From Bacteroidales bacterium (GTDB taxonomy: Bacteria > Bacteroidota > Bacteroidia > Bacteroidales > B18-G4), in NCBI GenBank assembly GCA_023132505.1, contig JAGLYE010000024.1, positions 1 through 11,891 of the forward strand: 11,891 nt of DNA, written 5' to 3'. A program made the translations under genes and the position numbers. Every line of letters starts with the position of its first letter. The first letter of the stretch is position 1. The notes under the pieces were generated by a model. It saw only the letters and a program-made list of their open reading frames with translations, searched no databases and had not been told where the DNA came from. Of the stretch, positions 1 through 6,072 are shown piece by piece.

Positions 1-1071
1 GCCTTTGGCATGGGCATTGACAAGCCGGGGGTTCGTTTTGTAGTACATTACGATCTCCCTGATAGTCTGGAGGCTTATTTCCAGGAAGCCGGAAGGGCCG
101 GAAGGGATGGTAAAAGAGCTTATGCAGTTCAGTTATATGAGGAAGCTGACATCCGAAATGCAAAGCAAAACCTTGCCCTGTCATTCCCTGAACCGGAAGT
201 AATCCGCACCGTATACAATGCCATCGGCAATTATTATCAGATACCGCTTGGCAGCGGCAAGGAGCAGCAATTTGATTTCGACCTGCAGGAATTCTCTATC
301 AGATACCGGATGAACACAGCGACTGTTTTCAGCGCTTTAAGGATCCTTGAAAAAGAGGGGTACCTGCTTTTGGGCAGAGCCCTGGAAAATCCTTCCAGGA
401 TCATGTTCAGCATCGATCATAATGAAATGTATACATTCCAGGTTGAAAATCCCGGTTTTGATTCTTTTATCAAACTGCTGCTGAGATCATATGGTGGGAT
501 ATTCACCGAATTTGTCAGGATCAATGAAAAAGAGCTAGCCAGGAGGGCCAATACCACGGATGATAAGATCAGATCAGCATTGACACAAATGCAGAAAATG
601 GGTCTATTGACCTATGTCCCTGCTGCCGATTCACCACAACTGCTGATGATCGACAACAGAATTGACAGCAAGGCGATGAACCTTTCCGACCAAAACTATG
701 GCAAGCGAAAGAAAGCAGCACTGAAGCGGATGCAATCGGTACTTGATTATATTCAATCCGGCAATCATTGCAGGAGCCAGTTGCTGCTGAAATATTTTGG
801 CGAGACCGGTGTTCAGCGCTGTGGATTGTGTGATGTATGCCTCGACAGAAATAAGATCAATGTGAATGAGATGGAGTTCAATGAGATTCTTGAAAAGATC
901 AAACCTGCACTCAAGGAAAAGCCACAGGCACTCAACGAATTGCTGTTTATTGCAAGCCACTTTCCTGAGGATAAGGTGATCAATGTTGTAATGTGGCTCG
1001 TCGATAATGAAAAGGTGGATGTTGATGAGCGGCAACTTTATTCCTGGAGAAAACAATTCAAAATGTTTTAA
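1..1071 (+). CDS. recQ: RecQ-family ATP-dependent DNA helicase, 3' part (5' end outside window)
   Basis: This is the C-terminal part of a 3'-5' superfamily 2 DNA helicase of the RecQ family, which acts in recombination and replication-fork repair. The frame is open from base 1 and begins inside helicase motif V (AFGMGIDKP); motif VI follows ([10 protein letters not shown], about codons 28-37). Two winged-helix-like segments follow, near codons 92-123 and 171-206. A zinc-binding cluster of four cysteines comes later (codons starting at 769, 820, 829 and 838), inside the RecQ-type context YFGE...CGLCDVC. The C-terminal 80 residues look like another small helical domain; no HRDC is obvious. In E. 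coli RecQ the zinc cluster lies only about 50 residues after motif VI, whereas here the distance is about 220. The order therefore resembles a shorter Bacteroidota RecQ subtype rather than the E. coli protein. The DEAH/ATP-binding half lies outside the window. Confidence 0.93.
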   Translation, partial: AFGMGIDKPGVRFVVHYDLPDSLEAYFQEAGRAGRDGKRAYAVQLYEEADIRNAKQNLALSFPEPEVIRTVYNAIGNYYQIPLGSGKEQQFDFDLQEFSIRYRMNTATVFSALRILEKEGYLLLGRALENPSRIMFSIDHNEMYTFQVENPGFDSFIKLLLRSYGGIFTEFVRINEKELARRANTTDDKIRSALTQMQKMGLLTYVPAADSPQLLMIDNRIDSKAMNLSDQNYGKRKKAALKRMQSVLDYIQSGNHCRSQLLLKYFGETGVQRCGLCDVCLDRNKINVNEMEFNEILEKIKPALKEKPQALNELLFIASHFPEDKVINVVMWLVDNEKVDVDERQLYSWRKQFKMF

Positions 1072-1107
1072 AAAGATTTATTTTTACCAAGTAAACATAC
1101 CAATCTT

Positions 1108-1842
1108 ATGAAGAAACTATATTTCCTTTTACCGATTCTCCTTTTATTATTTTTTATCACTCCTACCGCCCAATCGCAGGAAGGTGACGTTTATGTCAGC
1201 CTTGGTGCCGGAGTCAGCATACCCATGGCAGAGTATGCCAATGCCGACTTCAGTGATGAAGCTTCAGGTTTTGCCATGGTTGGTGGAAACTTCAATATCA
1301 ATTTTGGCTACCGTTTCAATGATTACTTTAGTGTTTGCGGTTTGCTAAGCGGTTGTGTAAACAGATATGATTATGTGAAAGTACAGGACTGGTTCCAGCA
1401 GGAATTTGCTGAAGCTTTACCCGATACAAGATGGATTGTTGAAAGCAAAAACTGGGGAACCGGAGGGCTTATGGTCGGAGCCACAGGCTCCCTGCCCCTG
1501 GTTACCAATAGGTTTTATCTTGAGGCCAGGCTGATGGGAGGGTTTATGTATGCATATTCACCTGCCATTTATGTGACAGGTCAGGAAAAAGATGAACCGG
1601 ATAAACGCATTGATATTGAGCAAGCCTCTGCTCCTTCCTGGGTGTTTGATGCTGGAGCAGGTTTCCGATATAAGCGCACACGCAAACAATATTTCATATT
1701 ATTTGCTGATTATATGCATTCAAATCCATCATTTAATAATGTGCGCACCAATACCAATATGGGCTATGAGCGGGATGAGAGTTTCACCCAGCAAATTAGC
1801 ACCGTTAATATCAGTATTGGCATTGGATACATTGTTAATTAG
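1108..1842 (+). CDS. Outer-membrane beta-barrel protein (porin-like), function unknown
   Basis: The 244-residue product starts with a clear signal peptide: Lys-Lys followed by a Leu/Phe-rich core, with likely cleavage near residues 21-24 (after AQSQ). The mature part consists of alternating polar and aromatic beta strands rich in Gly, Tyr and Phe (for example VYVSLGAGVSIP, FNINFGYRF, FYLEARLMGGFMYAY). It ends in a strand, VNISIGIGYIVN. This matches the small 8-strand-type outer-membrane beta-barrel families common in Bacteroidota (OMP_b-brl type). I cannot assign a ligand or enzymatic role. The ATG lies 36 bases after the helicase stop and no strong promoter is visible in that gap. The glycosylase gene starts 17 bases downstream, so the three + strand genes may be co-transcribed. 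Confidence 0.85.
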   Translation: MKKLYFLLPILLLLFFITPTAQSQEGDVYVSLGAGVSIPMAEYANADFSDEASGFAMVGGNFNINFGYRFNDYFSVCGLLSGCVNRYDYVKVQDWFQQEFAEALPDTRWIVESKNWGTGGLMVGATGSLPLVTNRFYLEARLMGGFMYAYSPAIYVTGQEKDEPDKRIDIEQASAPSWVFDAGAGFRYKRTRKQYFILFADYMHSNPSFNNVRTNTNMGYERDESFTQQISTVNISIGIGYIVN

Positions 1843-1859
1843 CGAATATTTTCAGAGGC

Positions 1860-2438
1860 ATGAAACTGGGGAAAGCATTTTATCAGCATGAGGATGCTGT
1901 CTTCATGGCAAGGGCTTTGCTCGGGAAAGTTCTGGTAACTCGAATTTCCGGGCTATTGACATCTGGTATTATTACCGAAATTGAAGCTTATGCCGGTATC
2001 CGTGACAAGGCCTCCCATGCTTTTAGTAACCGCTATACAAGCCGTACAGCCCCAATGTACCTCAATGGCGGGATAGCATACGTTTACCTGATCTATGGCA
2101 TCCATTCGCTTTTCAACATTGTTACTGCCCCTGCTGGCATCCCGCATGCGATGTTGGTCCGCGCCATCCATCCACTAAACGGATTGGATATTATGCAAGA
2201 AAGAAGAAGCAGCAAACATAGCAAAGACATTGCCGGCGGCCCGGGCAAAGTTTCACAAGCCCTGGGTATACATTATTCAGATTCCGGAGAGGATCTGCAG
2301 GGAGATAAGATTTGGATAGAAGACCGTGGGATCGTTCCACATGCTGATGAAATACTGTCAGGACCAAGGATCGGGGTTGACTATGCCGGAAAGGATGCCC
2401 TTCTGCCCTACAGGTTTATCTATCATTACAATGCATAA
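1860..2438 (+). CDS. mpg: DNA-3-methyladenine glycosylase (AAG/MPG family)
   Basis: This base-excision repair enzyme removes 3-methyladenine, hypoxanthine and other damaged purines by flipping the base and cleaving the N-glycosidic bond. The 192-residue length is normal for the bacterial members. Family motifs are in order: EIEAYAG (Glu42 is the expected water-activating residue, Tyr44 the stacking one), ASH (His53), TSRTAPMY, GIAYVYLIYGIHSLFNIV (Asn86), MLVRAIHP (Arg101), GGPGK (126-130) and PRIGVDYAG near the C terminus. No key residue appears to be missing. The start ATG is preceded by a short purine patch (cagaggc). It lies 17 bases after the beta-barrel gene and may be read with it and recQ; a pairing with a helicase would suit a DNA-repair theme, although the barrel gene between them does not fit it. 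Confidence 0.95.
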   Translation: MKLGKAFYQHEDAVFMARALLGKVLVTRISGLLTSGIITEIEAYAGIRDKASHAFSNRYTSRTAPMYLNGGIAYVYLIYGIHSLFNIVTAPAGIPHAMLVRAIHPLNGLDIMQERRSSKHSKDIAGGPGKVSQALGIHYSDSGEDLQGDKIWIEDRGIVPHADEILSGPRIGVDYAGKDALLPYRFIYHYNA

Positions 2439-2440
2439 AA

Positions 2441-2467
2441 AAAGGGCTACTGAAACAGCAGCCCTTT
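2441..2467. terminator. Hairpin terminator between convergent mpg and HU genes
   Basis: The inverted repeat AAAGGGCT / AGCCCTTT encloses an inner CTG/CAG pairing with an AAA loop. On the - strand it is followed by a run of seven T (2443-2437), so it is a good intrinsic terminator for the HU gene, whose stop lies 19 bases upstream. On the + strand the T-run is short (ccctttata), so termination of mpg there would be weaker. It lies directly after the mpg stop codon. Confidence 0.85.
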
Positions 2468-2485
2468 ATATGCATTTACAGGTAA

Positions 2486-2758
2486 TTATTTAACTGTATT
2501 AGCAAGATCGTTACCTGGCTTGAATTTTACTACTTTTTTAGCAGCAATCTTGATTTCTTTACCAGTTTGTGGGTTTCTGCCTTTTCTGGCAGCGCGTTTT
2601 GCCACACCGAATGTACCAAACCCTACGAGAGCAACACGATCACCTTTTTTCAAGGCACCTGATGTAGCTCCAATGAATGATTCAAGAGCTCTTTTAGCAT
2701 CAGCTTTGGTCAGACCCGCTTCTGCTGCCATAGCATCAATTAATTCTGCTTTATTCAT
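2486..2758 (-). CDS. hup: HU-family DNA-binding protein
   Basis: This 90-residue histone-like nucleoid protein works as a dimer that binds and bends DNA without strong sequence specificity. The start [11 protein letters not shown], the central [14 protein letters not shown] strand region and the DNA-gripping beta-arm [14 protein letters not shown] (about residues 59-72) are all typical, as is the ending [15 protein letters not shown]. The length is exactly that of canonical HU. The gene is monocistronic: it has its own strong Bacteroidota-type promoter and its own terminator. It could be one of several HU paralogues in the genome, since Bacteroidota usually carry more than one. No feature distinguishes it as IHF. 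Confidence 0.97.
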   Translation of the reverse strand: MNKAELIDAMAAEAGLTKADAKRALESFIGATSGALKKGDRVALVGFGTFGVAKRAARKGRNPQTGKEIKIAAKKVVKFKPGNDLANTVK

Positions 2759-2798
2759 TTTACCACAATTTTAATTAATAAATATTTTGAAAACCTTG

Positions 2799-2828
2799 CA
2801 AAGATAAGGGTTTTAGAACTAATGTCAA
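2799..2828 (-). promoter_or_regulatory. Bacteroidota-type promoter of the HU gene
   Basis: On the - strand a -33 element TTG (2828-2826) is separated by 19 bases from a perfect -7 box TATCTTTG (2806-2799). This matches the TTG-N19/20-TAnnTTTG consensus recognised by the Bacteroidota primary sigma factor. Transcription would begin near 2792, giving a leader of about 34 A/T-rich bases with no Shine-Dalgarno sequence. Confidence 0.8.
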
Positions 2829-2854
2829 GTAAATGCATCTTAAACTGGCAAAAA

Positions 2855-2885
2855 TGTTGATAACTGAAGTGCTTTGTTAATAACT
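2855..2885. repeat. Two TGTTRATAACT boxes 20 bases apart upstream of the HU promoter
   Basis: TGTTGATAACT (2855-2865) and TGTTAATAACT (2875-2885) are direct repeats with a 20-base period, about two helical turns. Each contains a near-palindromic GTT-N3-AAC core. They lie about 30-60 bases upstream of the HU -33 element, a plausible place for a protein binding site. Function is inferred from position only. Confidence 0.4.
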
Positions 2886-2944
2886 CTGCTCTAAAGTGCC
2901 CGATTCCGTAGGTTTTTAACGAAATTACGGGCGTTTCAGAGCAT

Positions 2945-3907
2945 CTACTCTAAAGAGCTGGTATTCAAACCCATAAGAAATTCGCTTATCGGCATCCTTT
3001 TTTTTCCTGACTGCTGCAATTCAAGAAGGGAAATACATGCGTTTTTGCAACAAACATTCAAATAGGTTTTATAGTCAGTCATGACTGTTCCTGGTTCAGT
3101 GTCACATCGGCATTGCCTGATCTCGGCAAGGAAAACTTTCAGGTACAATTCTTTTCCATCAGTTGTTTTGATCTCTGTGAACGCTCCTGGATAGGGGCTA
3201 AGTCCCCGTATGTGGTTATAAATATTTTCAGCATCCCCTGACCAGTTAATGCGGCAATCTTCTTTGTGTATTTTAGGTGCTTTCTTAAGAGTCTCGTCCT
3301 CCGGCAATAAATCATCCTGCCTGTAAGTCTTTACATTGCCTTCTTTGATAGCTTCAACGGTTTTGATCACAAGCAAGGCACCAAGGTACATGAGGCGGTC
3401 ATGGTATTCACCTGCAGTTTCCCGGAAATCGATGTCGGTTTCCTCCCTGAAGATAATATTCCCTGTATCAATCTCATGACGCAGGAAAAATGATGTAACA
3501 CCGCCTTTGGTATCACCATTCATGATGGTCCTGTTGATTGGGGCGGCTCCCCGGTACTGCGGCAATAGCGATGCATGCAGGTTAAAAGTACCCAGAGGGG
3601 GCATCCCCCAAACTTCCTCCGGCAACATCCTGAAGGCAACCACAATAAAAAGTTTTGCCTTGTAAGCCCTTAACTGTTTTATGAAGTCCGTGTCTTTAAG
3701 ATTATCGGGTTGCAGAATTGGCAGGCTATGATTGCTCGCAAAGACTTTCACCGCCGAAGCGCGGATTTTTTGACCACGTCCTGCCGGCCTGTCGGGGGCA
3801 GTCACCACCGCACATACATCATAGCCATGCTCCAGCAATGCCGAAAGCGATGCAACAGCAAAGTCGGGTGTGCCCATGAAAATGATGCGGATATTGTTGG
3901 TAGCCAT
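2945..3907 (-). CDS. fmt: Methionyl-tRNA formyltransferase
   Basis: The enzyme transfers a formyl group from 10-formyl-tetrahydrofolate to Met-tRNA(fMet) before translation initiation. The 320-residue length is normal. The N-terminal formyltransferase domain begins IIFMGTPDFAV (residues 8-18) and contains the catalytic triad: Asn109 and His111 in FNLHASLLPQYRGAAPI, and Asp147 in HEIDTGNIIF. The C-terminal OB-like domain, from about residue 210, carries the usual RGLSPYPGAF segment (near 234-243). The gene stands alone here; def, its partner in many genomes, is not next to it. An intrinsic terminator of the upstream TPR gene ends only about 24 bases before its ATG, and no consensus promoter is visible in that short leader. 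Confidence 0.96.
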   Translation of the reverse strand: MATNNIRIIFMGTPDFAVASLSALLEHGYDVCAVVTAPDRPAGRGQKIRASAVKVFASNHSLPILQPDNLKDTDFIKQLRAYKAKLFIVVAFRMLPEEVWGMPPLGTFNLHASLLPQYRGAAPINRTIMNGDTKGGVTSFFLRHEIDTGNIIFREETDIDFRETAGEYHDRLMYLGALLVIKTVEAIKEGNVKTYRQDDLLPEDETLKKAPKIHKEDCRINWSGDAENIYNHIRGLSPYPGAFTEIKTTDGKELYLKVFLAEIRQCRCDTEPGTVMTDYKTYLNVCCKNACISLLELQQSGKKRMPISEFLMGLNTSSLE

Positions 3908-3931
3908 CAGATGTAAATATGGCTTAAAATT

Positions 3932-3960
3932 AAAAAAAAACCCGGTCGCAATGACCGGGT
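3932..3960 (-). terminator. Intrinsic terminator between the TPR gene and fmt
   Basis: On the - strand a perfect 8-base stem ACCCGGTC / GACCGGGT with loop ATTGC (3960-3940) is followed by nine T (3940-3932). It lies 25 bases after the TPR gene's stop codon and is a textbook rho-independent terminator. It would separate the TPR gene from fmt, or allow partial read-through into it. Confidence 0.9.
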
Positions 3961-3984
3961 ATAAGATATAAATGAATTGTCTTC

Positions 3985-4680
3985 TTAATCTTCTTTTTCC
4001 ATCATGCCCTTCATCCTTGCAATGTTTCGCTCGATTGTACGGCCTTCGTTGCTTCTATAGTACTCCATGAATATCCTGTTATATGCCTCATAAGCATCAT
4101 TATATGCACCCAGCAACTCATAGGTCATGCCGGCCTTGTACAAAAACATTGGAGTCGTAAAATCATTGTTCTCTTCATTTGCGGCATCCAAATAATAGCT
4201 AACAGCGCGATCGGGCTCATTGAGTTCCATGTAAGCATCCCCGATTGCACCAATGGCCAAAGGCCCGATGATCTGGTCCACAGGGTTATGGGCTTCAAGA
4301 TAATCTATCGCTTCCTCAAAATTGCCCATCTTCAGGTAACATATACCTGTATAATACCTGGCAAGGTTGCCGCTTTTTGTTTTCCCGTAATCATCTATGA
4401 TTTCAAGAAATCCCAGTGAATTTCCATCACCGTACAATGCGCGGGAAAGCGAATCCGCCTCAAAATATTTTTGCGCCATGAAGATCTGATCCTGGGCATT
4501 TTTCTCCATCGGAGCGATATAAAATCTATTGTAACCGAAATATGCCAGAACAAGAAGTATGATCCCTATGATAACATACATCAGCATCTTCTGGTTCCTT
4601 TCAACAAACTGCTCTGTCTTGCCCAATACTTCCTCAACAGCAACCATCCGGTCCTCTCCTGCGGTTTTCTTTTTAGCCAT
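3985..4680 (-). CDS. Membrane-anchored tetratricopeptide-repeat protein (YfgM-like)
   Basis: The product has 231 residues: a short charged cytoplasmic N terminus, one transmembrane helix (about residues 33-50, MLMYVIIGIILLVLAYFGY) and then a soluble part made of TPR-like helix pairs. Recognisable repeat units include YYTGICYLKMGNFEEAIDYL, IGAIGDAYMELNEPDRAVSYYLDA and YKAGMTYELLGAYNDAYEAYNRI. The architecture resembles YfgM, the ancillary periplasmic chaperone subunit near SecYEG, and the TPR_21-type proteins of Bacteroidota. A role in assembly or trafficking at the inner membrane is inferred from this shape only. It is transcribed alone, with a -7 box just upstream and a strong terminator after it. 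Confidence 0.82.
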   Translation of the reverse strand: MAKKKTAGEDRMVAVEEVLGKTEQFVERNQKMLMYVIIGIILLVLAYFGYNRFYIAPMEKNAQDQIFMAQKYFEADSLSRALYGDGNSLGFLEIIDDYGKTKSGNLARYYTGICYLKMGNFEEAIDYLEAHNPVDQIIGPLAIGAIGDAYMELNEPDRAVSYYLDAANEENNDFTTPMFLYKAGMTYELLGAYNDAYEAYNRIFMEYYRSNEGRTIERNIARMKGMMEKED

Positions 4681-4703
4681 AAGTGTTTGATTTTTTGGTG
4701 GTG

Positions 4704-4711
4704 CAAAAGTA
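4704..4711 (-). promoter_or_regulatory. -7 promoter box upstream of the TPR gene
   Basis: On the - strand TACTTTTG matches TAnnTTTG exactly, 23 bases before the TPR start codon. This would give a short leader of roughly 17 bases. No TTG is found at the expected -33 distance, so the assignment rests on the -7 element and its position. Confidence 0.5.
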
Positions 4712-4747
4712 GTCTTTTTATTTATACCTTTATAACTAGATGATGAA

Positions 4748-4768
4748 TTTTTAGTGTTAAACTAAAAA
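4748..4768. repeat. AT-rich perfect inverted repeat in the divergent TPR/trmH region
   Basis: TTTTTAGT (4748-4755) and ACTAAAAA (4761-4768) form an 8-base perfect inverted repeat around GTTAA. It lies about 37 bases upstream of the TPR -7 box and about 52 bases upstream of the trmH -7 box. It has no GC core, so it is unlikely to be a terminator; a shared operator is possible. Confidence 0.35.
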
Positions 4769-4819
4769 CTGATTGATTACACAAGTTTATATATAAGACG
4801 GTTCATTCAGTAATTAATA

Positions 4820-4827
4820 TATTTTTG
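4820..4827 (+). promoter_or_regulatory. -7 promoter box of the trmH-family gene
   Basis: TATTTTTG is an exact TAnnTTTG match, 66 bases before the ATG at 4894. No clear TTG lies 19-20 bases further upstream. Transcription would begin near 4834. This also argues against the TTG at 4825 as a start codon, because that triplet lies inside the promoter box. Confidence 0.5.
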
Positions 4828-4893
4828 TTCTTCGTCAATCTATTCAGGAAGCCCAGCTGCCTGAAAAAGCTGATCCGTAAATTCAAACCTCAT

Positions 4894-5586
4894 ATGACCG
4901 AAAACCTTCAGATCAAAAAAAAGTATCTCACATATCTGGAAAGCTTTATCACAGAGAATAAACGTACTTTGTTTGATACGATCATCATGCAAAGGACTAA
5001 ATATATCACCCTTGCGCTGGAGGATATCTACCAATCACAAAATGCAAGTGCCGTGTTACGGACCTGCGACTGCTTCGGCATACAGGATGTGCATATTATC
5101 GAAAACAGGTACAGCTATTCCGTGAACCCTGACGTGGCACTTGGTTCAACGAAATGGCTGAATCTGAATAAATACAATAAGGGGGAAAATAACACCCTGG
5201 ATTGTTATCAAACGCTAAGGGATCAAGGTTATCGTATTGTTGCCACAACCCCCCATATAAACGATACATTGCTTGATGAACTCAGTCTGGATACGAAAAT
5301 TGCCCTGGTATTCGGAACTGAATTGGAGGGTTTGTCAGATGTGGCCATTGAACATGCAGATGCATACGTAAAGATTCCTATGTATGGGTTCACGGAGAGC
5401 TTCAACATTTCTGTATCTGCAGCCATTAGCTTACATTATCTTACCGAAAAGTTAAGAAAGTCGGAACTCAACTGGCAGCTTAAGGAAGAAGAGCTTATCG
5501 ATACAAGGCTTATGTGGGCTAAAAGTGCTGTCAAGCACCCCGAAGCACACGAAAAGAATTTTATGAATCAAGAAGGATTGGATTGA
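4894..5586 (+). CDS. trmH: TrmH/SpoU-family RNA 2'-O-ribose methyltransferase
   Basis: This SPOUT-class enzyme uses S-adenosylmethionine to methylate a ribose 2'-OH; TrmH modifies G18 of tRNA. From ATG 4894 the product has 230 residues, close to the 229 of E. coli TrmH. The three SpoU motifs are present: motif 1 NASAVLRT (50-57, with the catalytic-type Arg56), motif 2 LVFGTELEGLS (138-148) and motif 3 IPMYGFTESFNISVSAA (161-177, Asn171). The last two build the trefoil knot that holds the cofactor. The frame is open upstream to a TTG at 4825, but that would add basic residues outside the family and lies in the promoter box, so I prefer 4894. Substrate tRNA G18 is inferred from length and motif 1; another SpoU target is possible. 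It diverges from the TPR gene, and the bTHX gene follows 66 bases downstream. Confidence 0.88.
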   Translation: MTENLQIKKKYLTYLESFITENKRTLFDTIIMQRTKYITLALEDIYQSQNASAVLRTCDCFGIQDVHIIENRYSYSVNPDVALGSTKWLNLNKYNKGENNTLDCYQTLRDQGYRIVATTPHINDTLLDELSLDTKIALVFGTELEGLSDVAIEHADAYVKIPMYGFTESFNISVSAAISLHYLTEKLRKSELNWQLKEEELIDTRLMWAKSAVKHPEAHEKNFMNQEGLD

Positions 5587-5612
5587 CCTTCAAGGCAAGT
5601 CAGTTTTTTTTC

Positions 5613-5620
5613 TACTTTTA
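5613..5620 (+). promoter_or_regulatory. Possible -7 box of the bTHX gene
   Basis: TACTTTTA matches seven of eight positions of TAnnTTTG and lies 33 bases before the bTHX ATG, in the 66-base gap after trmH. No -33 TTG is found at standard spacing. Tentative. Confidence 0.3.
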
Positions 5621-5652
5621 CAAAAAAAATTGTTCACTAAAAATACAAATCC

Positions 5653-6009
5653 ATGGGAAAAGGTGATAAAAAGACCAAAAGAGGAAAGATAATCAAAGGA
5701 AGCTATGGCGTCAGAAGGCCAAGAAAGAAAAAAAATGTGATTCCGGAAACACCTGCAAAAGCTACAAAGAAAAAAGCAGCACCCAAGGCGGCTAAGGAAG
5801 AGAAGAAAGTAAAAAAACCTGCAACAAAAGCAAAGAAGGTTGAAGAAAAAAAGGCTGAAGTCGTTAAAGCAAAGACTGTAAAAGAAGTTATCACTGAAGA
5901 TAAAGCAGAGAAAAAGGAAACCCCAAAAGCCGAAACCGAAGAAAAGAAAACTACTAAAGAAAAGCCCAAGACGGCTGCACCTAAGAAAACCGCAAAGAAA
6001 AAGGAATAA
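5653..6009 (+). CDS. 30S ribosomal protein bTHX with long Lys/Ala-rich C-terminal tail
   Basis: Residues 1-27 (GKGDKKTKRGKI, then GSYGVRRPRKKK) match bTHX, the very small 30S subunit protein known from Thermus (about 26 residues), which sits in the head of the small subunit between rRNA helices. Residues 28-118 are a low-complexity tail of Lys, Ala, Glu, Pro and Thr (KKAAPKAAKEEKKVKKP, KKTAKKKE) resembling histone H1 / AlgP-type tails; it is probably disordered. The total of 118 residues is more than four times the core. The tail is strongly A-rich at DNA level. The ATG is chosen because the bTHX core begins exactly there. The gene has a hairpin terminator that overlaps the 3' end of the opposing Mur ligase gene. 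The core assignment is firm; the tail's role, perhaps RNA or DNA binding, is inference. Confidence 0.85.
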   Translation: MGKGDKKTKRGKIIKGSYGVRRPRKKKNVIPETPAKATKKKAAPKAAKEEKKVKKPATKAKKVEEKKAEVVKAKTVKEVITEDKAEKKETPKAETEEKKTTKEKPKTAAPKKTAKKKE

Positions 6010-6038
6010 ACATCTGATCAGTTCAGCACTCAAAGAAG

Positions 6039-6072
6039 TGGCAGTCGTCTATAGGGTGGCTGCCATTTTTTT
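6039..6072 (+). terminator. Intrinsic terminator of the bTHX gene, overlapping the murD 3' end
   Basis: The stem TGGCAG / CTGCCA (6039-6044 and 6060-6065) can be extended inward by G-C and G-U pairs and is followed by seven T (6066-6072). It starts 30 bases after the bTHX stop. It overlaps the last codons of the convergent Mur ligase gene, whose TAG is at 6051-6049. Confidence 0.75.

Noticed and set aside
2855..2885. DnaA boxes and a replication origin
   Set aside because: Both boxes deviate from TTATNCACA at one position, there are only two, and no origin-type AT-rich unwinding element or dnaA/dnaN neighbour is present.
4825..4893. N-terminal extension of the trmH-family protein from a TTG start
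   Set aside because: The TTG lies inside an exact TAnnTTTG promoter box, and the added basic residues are not part of the TrmH fold; the ATG at 4894 gives the normal family length.
5583..5611. Possible terminator after trmH (short stem followed by eight T)
   Set aside because: The stem is only about six pairs with a bulge, and five bases separate it from the T-run; it is too weak to claim.
5653..6009. Histone H1-like protein as the primary identity
   Set aside because: The tail composition is histone-like, but the N-terminal 27 residues match bTHX closely, which is the more specific assignment.
5590..6033. Long - strand reading frame rich in Phe, Cys and Leu
   Set aside because: It is the complement of the A/Lys-rich bTHX tail; the composition is an artefact of the opposite strand.
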